Source: an uncultured Eubacteriales bacterium
Lineage (GTDB): Bacteria; Bacillota; Clostridia; Christensenellales; Aristaeellaceae
Length of the DNA stretch: 44,237 nucleotides
NCBI GenBank assembly: GCA_902781945.1
Contig: CACZLE010000040.1
Location: 1-44,237, forward strand
Reading direction: 5' to 3'
In this document: in pieces, positions 7,829 to 16,404 of the stretch
Numbering within the stretch: position 1 is the first letter of the stretch
Layout: each line of letters starts with the position of its first letter
Position numbers and translations under genes: made by a program
Notes under the pieces: generated by a model
What the model was told of the DNA's origin: nothing
The model's input: only the letters and a program-made list of their open reading frames with translations
Databases searched by the model: none

Positions 7829-9250
7829 TTACAGGTCTGTGATGCGCTTTTCCAATTCTTCCTCGGTGTACTGGCGCTGGGTGTACTGCTGCCCGGCGGC
7901 GGGCTTCACGGGCTTATCCTGCGGCACCTGGGCCGGGGTGGTGACGCCGCTGTCGTGCCAGGTCTGCAAGATTTTGTCCATGTAAGGCATTTTGCGGGAG
8001 GCGGAGCGGCTTTGCTCCGCGGCCAGCAGCAGCATTTCATGGCTGAAGCCCCAGGACAGCCACTTTTTGTACAGGGTGTGGTCGGCCCGGGTGGGCTTGC
8101 CCTGCTGGCCGATCTGCTCAAAGAGGGCGATCAGCGCCCGGTCCGTCTGATGGAATTCGGCAAAGTAACTTTGCGCCTCCTCCGGCGTGCGGATGCCCTG
8201 GGCATGCAGGCGCTCCAGGGCGCTGATGGTCTGCTCCAGCTTGCCCCCCGCCTGATAGGTCTCCCCGGCTACCATGAGGATCACGGCGGGGTCGTAGGTA
8301 TCCAGCAGGCCGCGATAGGTGCTGACCACAAAATCCGTAGCGTGGGGCAGGCCCAGGGCGTGGGCGAAGTCCTCGGCGGCCTTGCGGGCCGCGCTGTCCG
8401 CCTGCACGCTCTCCGCCAGCTCGTCGGCGGTGCGGGGGGCTTCACCGCGAGATTCGGCCCGGCTGCGGATGCCCTTCAATATGCCGTCCAGGTAGGCGAA
8501 ATTGGGGTCGCCCTTGGTGGTCTCGGTGAGGGCGGCCAGGATGGCGTCGGGGGCGTAGCCCCATTCGTCCGTCCATTTGCGGTACAGGTCCAGTTCCGGC
8601 TGGCTGGGGGCGCGGCGCTTGCCCATCTGGCGCAGCACGGCCTTGGCCCCGTCCTGCACGGCGCGGCTGTGGGTGAAATAGCTTTCGGCGTCCTCGGCGG
8701 AGGCCACGCCCTCCTCGCCCATGCGGGCGGCCTCGGCCTGGGCGGCCCGGAAGGAGAACTGGATGCCCCGGGTGGCGATCATGTGGGAAAGCAGCATCAT
8801 CACGGTTTCCTGGGGCAGGTTCATATCCTGCACCCATTCCCAGCACAGGGCGATATCGGCGGGCCGCACCTTGCGCCGATCCCCAAACAGGGCGTACACG
8901 TCCTCGGAGAAGGCCACGAATTCCGCGTCCGCCTCCATGTCCGCCTGGCCGCTCATGGCCGCCTGGGCCGCGCTGCGGAACAGGTATTCCGGCGGATTAT
9001 CGCTGACGCGGCTCACCAGGCGGCGGCGCTCCCAATACCGCAGGGCGGCTTCCACCTGGGCCTCGGTCATGTCCAGTTCCTTGGACAGGGCCGCCAGGCT
9101 CATATCCTCCGCCGGGCGCTGGCACAGGTACAGGCCGTAGAGGTACACCTTCACATAGTCGCCCTTTGCCCCGGGCAGATACTCCTGAAAAAACAGGTTG
9201 TCCACCGGCAGGCTGCCGTAGCGCAGGGCGTTTTCATCCAGCTTGAACAT
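7829..9250 (-). CDS. dnaD: DnaD-domain replication protein
   Basis: A 473-residue protein with an N-terminal winged-helix region (about residues 25-80, SLAALSKELDMTEAQVEAALRYWERRRLV) and later helical DnaD-like modules. FIALFEQ-type segments before KPTRADHTLYKKWLSWGFSHEMLLLAAEQ resemble the DnaB2/DnaD C-terminal repeat, which occurs more than once (compare RKWTDEWGYAPDAILAALTETTK). DnaD and DnaB of Bacillus remodel origin DNA and recruit the helicase loader. The adjacent dnaI gene supports this role. At 473 residues it is longer than DnaD and nearer DnaB in size; which one it replaces is not decided. Confidence 0.82.
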   Translation of the reverse strand: MFKLDENALRYGSLPVDNLFFQEYLPGAKGDYVKVYLYGLYLCQRPAEDMSLAALSKELDMTEAQVEAALRYWERRRLVSRVSDNPPEYLFRSAAQAAMSGQADMEADAEFVAFSEDVYALFGDRRKVRPADIALCWEWVQDMNLPQETVMMLLSHMIATRGIQFSFRAAQAEAARMGEEGVASAEDAESYFTHSRAVQDGAKAVLRQMGKRRAPSQPELDLYRKWTDEWGYAPDAILAALTETTKGDPNFAYLDGILKGIRSRAESRGEAPRTADELAESVQADSAARKAAEDFAHALGLPHATDFVVSTYRGLLDTYDPAVILMVAGETYQAGGKLEQTISALERLHAQGIRTPEEAQSYFAEFHQTDRALIALFEQIGQQGKPTRADHTLYKKWLSWGFSHEMLLLAAEQSRSASRKMPYMDKILQTWHDSGVTTPAQVPQDKPVKPAAGQQYTQRQYTEEELEKRITDL

Positions 9251-9259
9251 GATGTCGTC

Positions 9260-10081
9260 TCACTTTTTCTTTTCGTATTCTTGCAGGGCCAGGGCGCGCT
9301 TTACGGCTTTCTCCACCGCGGCGTCCAGATCGGGGGCAGGACCCTGGGACAGGCTGACGTGCAGGAAGAATTCCCGGGTGCCCGTGTTGCCGGTGACGGG
9401 GGAATGGGTCACGTTCACCGCCCGGGCGTAGGGCAGGGCGTTGACGTCCCGGATCAGGTCCCGCAGCACAGGGCCGTAGGCGGTATCGGGCAGGACGCCC
9501 GTGCGCCGGGCTTCCATGTCGTCCACCTCAAAGAGGGGCTTGACCAGGCAGAGCAGCTCGCCCTCATGGTGCAATACCTCCGCAAAGGCCGGGATGCCCT
9601 TGCGCAGGGACAGGTAGCTGAGGTCCACCGTGCCCAGGGTGGGCCGGGGATCGAGGGACAGCAGCTTTTCATCGGAAATGTTGGTCTTTTCCAGGTTGAC
9701 CACGTGGGGATTTTGCCGCAGCGACCCCATCAGCTGGCCGAAGCCCACGTCCACGGCGTACACCGTGGCGGCACCGGCCTTCACCAGACAATGGGTAAAG
9801 CCGCCGGTGGAGGCCCCGGCGTCGATGCACACGCGATCCCGGACCTCGACGCCAAAATCCCGGATGGCGCCCTCCAGCTTCAGCCCACCCTTGGAGATAT
9901 AGGGCAATTCCTTGCCCTTCACCCGCAATTGCGCGTCCACGGGGATCAGCTGCCCCGGCCCGGTGAGCCGCTGGGAATCCAGGTACACCTCTCCCGCCAT
10001 CAGGGCGGCCCGGGCCTCGTGCTCCGTGTCAAAATAGCCGCCTTCCAGCAGCAGGTCAAGCGCTTTCCGCTTCTTTGCCAT
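9260..10081 (-). CDS. tlyA: TlyA-family rRNA 2'-O-methyltransferase (hemolysin A family)
   Basis: A 273-residue protein with an N-terminal S4 RNA-binding domain (about residues 4-62, ending GKELPYISKGGLKLEGAI) and an FtsJ-like methyltransferase domain. The SAM-binding motif I is IDAGASTGGF (86-95), followed by VYAVDVGFGQL. TlyA methylates ribosomal RNA riboses; the old name hemolysin reflects indirect effects. In many Clostridia and Bacilli it sits among replication, recombination and sporulation genes, as here. Its ATG lies 26 bases inside the end of the kinase gene and has an AAAGGA site. Confidence 0.92.
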   Translation of the reverse strand: MAKKRKALDLLLEGGYFDTEHEARAALMAGEVYLDSQRLTGPGQLIPVDAQLRVKGKELPYISKGGLKLEGAIRDFGVEVRDRVCIDAGASTGGFTHCLVKAGAATVYAVDVGFGQLMGSLRQNPHVVNLEKTNISDEKLLSLDPRPTLGTVDLSYLSLRKGIPAFAEVLHHEGELLCLVKPLFEVDDMEARRTGVLPDTAYGPVLRDLIRDVNALPYARAVNVTHSPVTGNTGTREFFLHVSLSQGPAPDLDAAVEKAVKRALALQEYEKKK

Positions 10082-10934
10082 TGCGTTCCTTTCTGTGGGG
10101 GATCAGCCCCGAAAAAATGGTGCGTTCGGCGTCGCTGGTCACGTGGATCTCGCCGCCGTAGCTCTCCAGCGTTTTGCGCACGATGTACAATCCCATGCCC
10201 CGGCCCTCGCCGTGGCTGGAGACCCCGGCCTCGAAGATGCGCCGCAGGCTGTCCTCCGGGATGGCGGGGCCGTTGTTGGCCACGGAGAAGCCATAGCCGT
10301 GCACATCCTCCCGCAGCATGATGCGCAGGCTGCTGTTGGCGGTGTGCTCCAGGGCGTCGATGGCGTTGTCGATGAGGTTTGACAGCACCCGGCAGAATTC
10401 CCAGACCGGCATGGGCAGGTCCTTCCAGGTGCCCGCGGCGTCCAGTTCGGTCAGGATGCCCGCGCTTTCGCAGTCCGCCAGCTTGGCCCGAAGCAGCGCG
10501 TTGATGGCCGGGCTGTCCGTGCGCATGGCCCGGGACACGCTCTGCATGTCGCCGTACACCTTTTCGATGTAGTCCCCGGCCTCCTGGTATTCCTCCATTT
10601 CGATCAGGGAAAAGACCACCTGCAGATGGTTTAAAAAGTCGTGCCGCTGGGCCCTCAGGGCGCGGTTGAGCTCGTCCATCTGGCCCACCATGTCGCCCAG
10701 GGCGTCGGCCTCCTCGCTCTTGCGGCGGGCGGCCACGGCCTCCCGGATATCCAGGGCCGCGCCCAGGGAGACCAGGGCGGCCACAATGACGGTGACGATG
10801 CTTTCAAAATGCCGGGTGTTGTCCCGCATCAGCATCACGGCCAGCAGCCACACGGCGGCGATCTGCACGGCGTTGATGACGATGGAATAGGCGGCGTTGC
10901 GCCGCACGTTCACTTCCTTGTGGGTGATCTTCAT
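10056..10934 (-). CDS. Spo0B/AgrC-type sensor histidine kinase
   Basis: A 292-residue membrane kinase with two transmembrane segments (about residues 15-36 and 45-63), a short coiled linker, a Spo0B-like DHp helix with the phospho-accepting His98 in LRAQRHDFLNHLQVV, and a GHKL ATPase domain. N box is NLIDNAIDAL (186-195), G1 NNGPAI (220-225) and G2 GEGRGMGL (242-249). All catalytic boxes are present, so it is an active kinase rather than a pure phosphotransferase like Spo0B. No extracellular sensing domain is visible. It overlaps dnaE by 4 bases and tlyA by 26, and no response regulator is in the window, so its partner is unknown. Confidence 0.87.
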   Translation of the reverse strand: MKITHKEVNVRRNAAYSIVINAVQIAAVWLLAVMLMRDNTRHFESIVTVIVAALVSLGAALDIREAVAARRKSEEADALGDMVGQMDELNRALRAQRHDFLNHLQVVFSLIEMEEYQEAGDYIEKVYGDMQSVSRAMRTDSPAINALLRAKLADCESAGILTELDAAGTWKDLPMPVWEFCRVLSNLIDNAIDALEHTANSSLRIMLREDVHGYGFSVANNGPAIPEDSLRRIFEAGVSSHGEGRGMGLYIVRKTLESYGGEIHVTSDAERTIFSGLIPHRKERNGKEAESA

Positions 10935-13900
10935 GCCATGCCACGCCCTTCCCGCTTGTCCACCAGGCGGATGTTATCGGGGGACAGCCAGTCCCACAGG
11001 GTGTTTACCGCGCCCTCCTGGCACCAGCAGTCCCGGGGAGCCAGCAGGGTGACGCCCTCGGCGGGCAGGTTCATGTACACGGGGATGGGGCCGCCGAAGG
11101 TGCGCAGCACGCGGCTGATATCCGCCATCTGCCCGCGCTCCATGCGCAGATAGAGCTTGACCGGGCTGCGGCGGGCCAGCTCCACGTCGCTGAGCTTTTC
11201 TTCCGCCGCCGGGGCCTTGGGGGGCGCGCTTTGCGGGTTCAGGGGCTCCACCACGTCCACCAGCAGCTTGGTATCCTCATCCTCCCGCACGCTCAGGTGG
11301 CCTGTCAGCAGCACGGGGGCGTCCTCCTGCAGATCGTGGTGATAGCGCTCGTAGATCTTGGGGAAGATCAGGCATTCGATCTGCCCCGTCAGGTCCTCCA
11401 GCACGGCGAAGCCCATCATGCTGCCCTTCTTGGTGGCCTTGGCCCGCATTTCGGTGAGCAGGCCGCCCATGACCACGCTCTTGCCGTCCTCGTCGATGCC
11501 GCCGCCGGGCTGGTCCTTGAGATCGGCCACCCAGGCGGTGTTGATCTCCAGCTTTTCCAATACACTGCGGTATTCGTCCAGGGGATGGCCGCTGACGTAC
11601 ACGCCGGTCATCTCCTTTTCCATCTCCAGCAGCTGCCTGTGGGCGTATTCGCCCACGTCGGGATACACATCGTCCCGCAGCATGTCCGCCGTGGGCTGGC
11701 CGATGTCAAACAGGCTGATCTGCCCGGCCACGTTCTGCTTGCGGCTGTTGGCGTTGCTTTCCATGGCCTGGGCGAACACCTGGGCGCATTGCAGCCGGGT
11801 GGCCCCCATGCCGTCGAAGCAGCCCGCCATGATCAGGCTTTCCACGCAGCGCTTGTTCACCTGCTCGCTGTCCACCCGGCGGCAGAAATCGAACACGTCC
11901 CGATATTGGCCCGATAGCGTCCGCTCCCGCACGATGGCGTCCACGGCGGCGTTGCCCACGTTTTTGACGCCGCTCATGCCCATGCGCACGCACTTGACGC
12001 CTTTTTCGTTGGTTTCCACGGTGAACTTGCGGTCGGAATAATTGACGCTGGGGGGCAGCACGGGGATGTTCCGATCCCGGCAATACTGGATGTAGCCCGC
12101 GATCTTGGGGGCGTTGCCCACCACGCTGTTCATCATGGCGGCCATGAACTCCGCCGGATAATAGTATTTGAGCCAGGCCGTCTGCACGGCCACCACGGCG
12201 TAGCAGGCGGCGTGGGCCTTGTTGAAGGCGTAGCTGGCGAAGGCCGTCATCTCGTCGAAGATATGCTCGGCCACCTCCGCCTTGACACCCCGGTTCACGG
12301 CCCCGGGCACGTTTTCCTCCGGGGAGCCGTAGACGAAGTTCTTGCGCTCCTTGGCCATCACGTCGTGCTTTTTCTTGGCCATGGCGCGGCGCACCAGGTC
12401 GCTGCGGCCATAGCTGTAGCCTGCCAGGTCGCGCACGATCTGCATCACCTGCTCCTGATACACCATGCAGCCGTAGGTCACGTCCAGGATGGGCTTTAAT
12501 TCCGGTGTCTCATAGTGCACGCTGGCCGGGTCCCGCTTGCCCGCGATGTAGCGGGGGATGGACTCCATGGGGCCGGGGCGGTAGAGGCTGATGGCGGCGA
12601 TGATATCCTCAAAGTTGGCGGGCTGCATGTTGCTGAGGAAGGTGCGCATGCCGCCGCCCTCCAGCTGGAACACGCCGTCGGTGTCGCCCCGGCTGATCAT
12701 GGCGTAGATTTCGGGATCGTGCAGGGGGATATCGCTGGGCTTCATATCGATGCCCTGGGAGCGCATCAGATCCAGGGTGTCCCGGATGACGGTCAGGGTG
12801 CGCAGGCCCAGAAAGTCCATTTTGAGCAGGCCCAGCTTTTCGATGATGCCCATGGGAAACTGGGTGGTGACCACGTCGTCGTTGGTCTGCAGGGGCACGA
12901 AGTTCACCGCCGGCTCGCCGGTGATCAGCACGCCCGCGGCGTGGGTGCTGGCGTGGCGTGGCATGCCCTCCAGGCGCAGGCTCAGATCAATCAGGCGCCG
13001 GATGCGGGGGTCGTTTTCGGCCTTTTCCCGCAGCTCCGTGCTGATGTTCAGGGCCTTTTCCAATGTCATGCCCAGATCGGCGGGCACCAGCTTGGCGATC
13101 TGGTCCGTCTCGCCGTAGCTGTAGCCCAGCACGCGGCCCACGTCCCGGATGACGCCCTTGGCCGCCATGGTGCCGAAGGTGATGATCTGGCACACGTGGT
13201 CCTGGCCGTACTTGCGGGCCACGTAGTTGATCACCTCCTGCCGCCGCTCGTAGCAGAAGTCCATGTCGATATCGGGCATGCTGACGCGCTCGGGGTTGAG
13301 GAAGCGCTCGAAGGTCAAATTATACTGGATGGGGTCCAGCTGGGTGATGTTGAGGCAGTAGGCCACGATGCTGGCCGCGCCGCTGCCGCGCCCGGGACCC
13401 ACCATGATGCCGTTGTCCTTGGCGTATTTGACAAAGTCCCACACGATGAGAAAGTAATCCACATAGCCCATCTGGCTGATGACGCCCAGCTCGTATTCCA
13501 TGCGTTCCCGGGCCACCTGGTCGTCCGCGGGATAGCGCTCGGAAAGGCCCGCTTCCACCAGCTTGCGCAAAAGGGAATAGCTGGTTTCGCCCTCGGGCAC
13601 GGGAAAATGGGGCAGGTGGACGGTTTTGAAGTCAAACTCCATCTGGCAGCGCCGGGCGATTTCCTCCGTGCGGTGAATGGCGTCCTCATGGCCGGGAAAC
13701 AGGGCCAGCATTTCCGCTTCGCTCTTGACGTAGAGCTGGTCGCTGCCCATGCGCATGCGGTCCGTGTCGTCCACGGTCTTGCCGGTCTGGATGCACAGCA
13801 ATATATCCTGGGCCTCGGCGTCCTGCCGGGTCAGGTAATGGCAGTCGTTGGTGGCCACCAGGGGGATATTCAGCCGCTCGCTCATGTCGATGATCCGGGG

Positions 13901-14452
13901 AATGATGCGCTTTTCATCCTCCAGGCCGTGGTCCTGGATCTCCAGGAAGAAATTGCCCTTGCCGAACATTTCTTCCATCTCCCGGGCGTATTTTTCCGCC
14001 TCGGCGATGCGCCCGTCCAGCAGCAGCTTGTTAAAGTCGCCGCTCAGGCAGGCCGTCATGCAGATCAGGCCCTCGTGGTGCTGCTTGAGCAATTCATAAT
14101 CGATGCGGGGACGGTAGTAAAAGCCCCGGGTGAAGGCCTCGCTGTCCAGGTACATCAGGTTTTTGTAGCCGGTCTCGTTTTCGCACAGCAGGATCAGGTG
14201 GCTGTATTCGCGCTTGGCGTAGCTCTTTTCCTCCATGTTGGCGCACACGTAGACCTCGCAGCCGATGACGGGATGGATGCCCTCCGCCTTGCAGGCCTGG
14301 TAAAAATCGATCACGCCGTACAGCACGCCGTGGTCCGTGATGGCGCAGGCATCCATGCCCAGCTCCTTCAAGCGCTTGGGCAATTCCTTGATGCGGCAGG
14401 CGCCGTCCAGCAGGCTGTATTCCGTGTGCAGGTGCAGATGCGCGAAGGCCAT
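10931..14452 (-). CDS. dnaE: DNA polymerase III alpha subunit DnaE
   Basis: A 1,173-residue C-family replicative polymerase. The PHP domain opens with FAHLHLHTEYSLLDG and ITDHGVLYGV. The catalytic palm includes the MPDIDMDFCYERR aspartates and GPGRGSGAAS. Helix-hairpin-helix and an OB-fold near the C terminus (VVMGGLLTEMRAKATKKG, then GQIECLIFPKIYERY) complete the DnaE1 architecture. There is no 3'-5' exonuclease insert, so this is not PolC. The ATG at 14452 is preferred to 14458 because it gives a 7-base gap to GGAGG and a standard MAFAHLHLH start. It is the first gene of the replication-stringent operon and overlaps the kinase gene by 4 bases. Confidence 0.96.
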   Translation of the reverse strand: MAFAHLHLHTEYSLLDGACRIKELPKRLKELGMDACAITDHGVLYGVIDFYQACKAEGIHPVIGCEVYVCANMEEKSYAKREYSHLILLCENETGYKNLMYLDSEAFTRGFYYRPRIDYELLKQHHEGLICMTACLSGDFNKLLLDGRIAEAEKYAREMEEMFGKGNFFLEIQDHGLEDEKRIIPRIIDMSERLNIPLVATNDCHYLTRQDAEAQDILLCIQTGKTVDDTDRMRMGSDQLYVKSEAEMLALFPGHEDAIHRTEEIARRCQMEFDFKTVHLPHFPVPEGETSYSLLRKLVEAGLSERYPADDQVARERMEYELGVISQMGYVDYFLIVWDFVKYAKDNGIMVGPGRGSGAASIVAYCLNITQLDPIQYNLTFERFLNPERVSMPDIDMDFCYERRQEVINYVARKYGQDHVCQIITFGTMAAKGVIRDVGRVLGYSYGETDQIAKLVPADLGMTLEKALNISTELREKAENDPRIRRLIDLSLRLEGMPRHASTHAAGVLITGEPAVNFVPLQTNDDVVTTQFPMGIIEKLGLLKMDFLGLRTLTVIRDTLDLMRSQGIDMKPSDIPLHDPEIYAMISRGDTDGVFQLEGGGMRTFLSNMQPANFEDIIAAISLYRPGPMESIPRYIAGKRDPASVHYETPELKPILDVTYGCMVYQEQVMQIVRDLAGYSYGRSDLVRRAMAKKKHDVMAKERKNFVYGSPEENVPGAVNRGVKAEVAEHIFDEMTAFASYAFNKAHAACYAVVAVQTAWLKYYYPAEFMAAMMNSVVGNAPKIAGYIQYCRDRNIPVLPPSVNYSDRKFTVETNEKGVKCVRMGMSGVKNVGNAAVDAIVRERTLSGQYRDVFDFCRRVDSEQVNKRCVESLIMAGCFDGMGATRLQCAQVFAQAMESNANSRKQNVAGQISLFDIGQPTADMLRDDVYPDVGEYAHRQLLEMEKEMTGVYVSGHPLDEYRSVLEKLEINTAWVADLKDQPGGGIDEDGKSVVMGGLLTEMRAKATKKGSMMGFAVLEDLTGQIECLIFPKIYERYHHDLQEDAPVLLTGHLSVREDEDTKLLVDVVEPLNPQSAPPKAPAAEEKLSDVELARRSPVKLYLRMERGQMADISRVLRTFGGPIPVYMNLPAEGVTLLAPRDCWCQEGAVNTLWDWLSPDNIRLVDKREGRGMA

Positions 14453-14482
14453 GGGCATTCCTCCCCAATTTAATCTATTTGT

Positions 14483-14491
14483 ATTATATCA
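14483..14491 (-). promoter_or_regulatory. Extended -10 promoter of the dnaE operon
   Basis: On the minus strand TGATATAAT (14491-14483) is a perfect extended -10 element 31 bases before the dnaE start. The TGA of this element is also the stop codon of the ylbJ-like gene. No clear -35 box is seen, which fits an extended -10 promoter. Confidence 0.6.
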
Positions 14492-15307
14492 CAGGATGCC
14501 CGTTTGCACCAGCACCGCGCACAGCAAAAATGCAATTGCCGCCCGGGGCAGGGCCAGGGCCGCCAGGGAGGCCGCGCCCAGGCCCTTTTGCTGCCAATAA
14601 GCGGCGTTTTGCAGCAGCAGGGACAATCCGCCGAAGGACAGCAGGGCGGCCAGCAGCGGCAGGGGAAGGGCAAGGGTGATCAGGGCGTGACAGCCGCCCG
14701 TGACCTCCAGGAAAGCGTGGATCACCGCCGCCATGCCGGGCGGCAGGGGCAGGGCGCAGCGGAGCATGCGGGCGGCCACGGCCCCCAGCACGATGGCCCC
14801 CGCCACCGTCAGCATGGCCTGGGCACTCTGGGCCAGGGCCTGGGGGATGGTAACGGGAGACAAAGCGATCCGCCCTTGGGGCTTTTGCCGGAAGAACAGC
14901 CCGCACAGCAGGGCGGACAGCAGATGGACGGCCAGCAGCCCCGCACCCTTTCTGGGGTCATCCAGCCAGCCGCTCAGGGTGGAAAGGAAGAACATGGGGC
15001 TCAGGGTGCCCGTCAGGACCGCGCAGCGGCGGGCTTCCGCAGGGGAAAGCGGAGCCTGGGCAAACAGCCGGGCGCCCGTGGGGGAGCCGCCGGGCAGGGC
15101 CAGCAGGCACAAAAGATCGGCGGAAATAGAATGCCCTGCCGTCAGCAGCTGGGCGCATACGGAAAAGGGCAGCAGGGCGGGCAATACGGAACGGGCGAAA
15201 ACCGTCAGCGCCGCCAGGGCCGCGCCCGCGGCTTCCCGGGGGAAAACCAGCATGCAGCCCATCAGCGCCCCGGCGGCCAGGGAAGGCAAAATGTAAAACG
15301 TGCGCAT
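14489..15307 (-). CDS. ylbJ: YlbJ-like sporulation integral membrane protein
   Basis: A 272-residue polytopic membrane protein with about seven or eight hydrophobic segments and the nucleoside-recognition (Gate) architecture shared by YlbJ, SpmA and SpmB. Diagnostic segments are LPGGSPTGARLFAQAPLSPAEARR near residues 70-95 (read as two pieces, LPGGSPTGAR and LSPAEARR), then TLSPMFFLSTLSGWL and, near the end, SFGGLSLLLQNAAY. In Bacillus YlbJ is needed for spore heat resistance and cortex formation. The start at 15307 has AAAGGAG seven bases upstream; an in-frame ATG at 15331 does not. It shares a symmetrical promoter with the divergent secreted-protein genes and runs into the dnaE promoter. 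Confidence 0.75.
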   Translation of the reverse strand: MRTFYILPSLAAGALMGCMLVFPREAAGAALAALTVFARSVLPALLPFSVCAQLLTAGHSISADLLCLLALPGGSPTGARLFAQAPLSPAEARRCAVLTGTLSPMFFLSTLSGWLDDPRKGAGLLAVHLLSALLCGLFFRQKPQGRIALSPVTIPQALAQSAQAMLTVAGAIVLGAVAARMLRCALPLPPGMAAVIHAFLEVTGGCHALITLALPLPLLAALLSFGGLSLLLQNAAYWQQKGLGAASLAALALPRAAIAFLLCAVLVQTGIL

Positions 15308-15324
15308 GTTTTGCTCCTTTTTGC

Positions 15325-15374
15325 TTTTCATTTTGGGGATATTCCATTATAATGGGGTGGATGGGAGGTGTATG
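15325..15374. promoter_or_regulatory. Symmetrical bidirectional promoter with shared -10 palindrome
   Basis: CCATTATAATGG (15344-15355) is a perfect 12-bp palindrome containing TATAAT on both strands (plus 15348-15353, minus 15351-15346). Plus-strand TTTTCA at 15325-15330 and minus-strand CATACA at 15374-15369 each lie 17 bases from their -10 box. The two divergent genes therefore appear to share one core promoter element. It could also be an operator for a dimeric regulator. Confidence 0.6.
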
Positions 15375-15378
15375 CCCG

Positions 15379-16401
15379 GTGCGGGTGCTGGCCCTGCTGC
15401 TTTCTTTGTTTTTATCCTTGCCCGCGGGGGGCCTGCGGCTGACGCTGACGGCGGAAAAGAGCGACCTGCTGTCCGCCGGGGCCCTGTCGGGGCTGCAAAG
15501 CGTCCTGTCCGGCATGGCCCTGACCTTTGGAGCTGACGGCGCGGAGGTGACCTATGGGGACGAGCTGCTTTTGGCCGCCCGGCCCGGGTTCCTGTTTACC
15601 GATGATCTTTCTGCGCCGCAGCCCGTGGAAGCCGTTCCCGATCTGGAAACTCTTTGGAATATATTGGAGCCTTGGAAGACTGAAAAAGAAGAAACCGCCG
15701 ATCTCCAGGAGGCGGGCAAGGCCCGGTCCCAGGCGGTCTACGTCCTGACGGCGGAGGACTGGGCGGCCTTGGGATTCCCGGGGAAAATCGCGGAAAAGGC
15801 CACCTTCAAACGCTATTTCGACGGAAACGGCCAGCCTATGGGCGCGTATTTTTATACGGTCTCCCTGCAAACGGAGGAGCAGGCCCGGGAAGTGCGGCTG
15901 GAATACGGCTATCGGGCGGAAAAAGGGCTGTACCTGGCTTTCCGCTGCCCGGACGAAGCGCAAAAGAACAATCTGCGGATCAGCCTCCATGGCAGAAAGA
16001 CCGCCTCCGGCTGGACGCTGGAGGGGGAACTGCGGCGGGTGACCGACGGCGAGACAACGGTGTACGCCGTCAAAGGCAGCACGGCGGGCAAGCTGACCCT
16101 GGCGGGCAATGAGAAAATCAAGGGCCGCACGGTGAAGCGTACTCTGACCCTGACCAGGAGCCAGGACGGGGCGGAATACCGGCTGGCCAAGGGGGACGAG
16201 CTGACGCTGGCGGGCCGCGTGACATGGGAGGCGGCGGAGCTGCCGGACCGGACCATCCCCGATACCGAAGGAAACATAACCGAAGCGCTGGCCGCACATT
16301 TGGCGGCGATCCTGCGGGCTGCCGCGCCGGAATCCTGGCAGCAGCTGGTGCATTATCTGACTGTGGAAACCTTGATCGACGCCCAGAAAAAGGGGGAATG
16401 A
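15379..16401 (+). CDS. Exported protein of unknown function (first of three)
   Basis: A 340-residue protein starting with a signal peptide (MRVLALLLSLFLSLPAGG). The longest frame starts at 15352, but that ATG lies in the -10 box; GTG at 15379 follows GGAGG by 10 bases and yields a clean signal peptide. The mature part is rich in beta-strand-like alternation and charged turns (ISLHGRKTASGWTLEGELRR, KGSTAGKLTLAGNEKIKG), suggesting an extracellular beta-rich fold. I recognise no family. It is separated by three bases from the next exported protein, so the two are co-transcribed and probably act together outside the membrane. Confidence 0.75.
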   Translation: MRVLALLLSLFLSLPAGGLRLTLTAEKSDLLSAGALSGLQSVLSGMALTFGADGAEVTYGDELLLAARPGFLFTDDLSAPQPVEAVPDLETLWNILEPWKTEKEETADLQEAGKARSQAVYVLTAEDWAALGFPGKIAEKATFKRYFDGNGQPMGAYFYTVSLQTEEQAREVRLEYGYRAEKGLYLAFRCPDEAQKNNLRISLHGRKTASGWTLEGELRRVTDGETTVYAVKGSTAGKLTLAGNEKIKGRTVKRTLTLTRSQDGAEYRLAKGDELTLAGRVTWEAAELPDRTIPDTEGNITEALAAHLAAILRAAAPESWQQLVHYLTVETLIDAQKKGE

Positions 16402-16404
16402 CGG

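Noticed and set aside
7583..10321. Plus-strand 912-codon frame over dnaI, dnaD and tlyA.
   Set aside because: Antisense to three well supported genes and crosses their boundaries.
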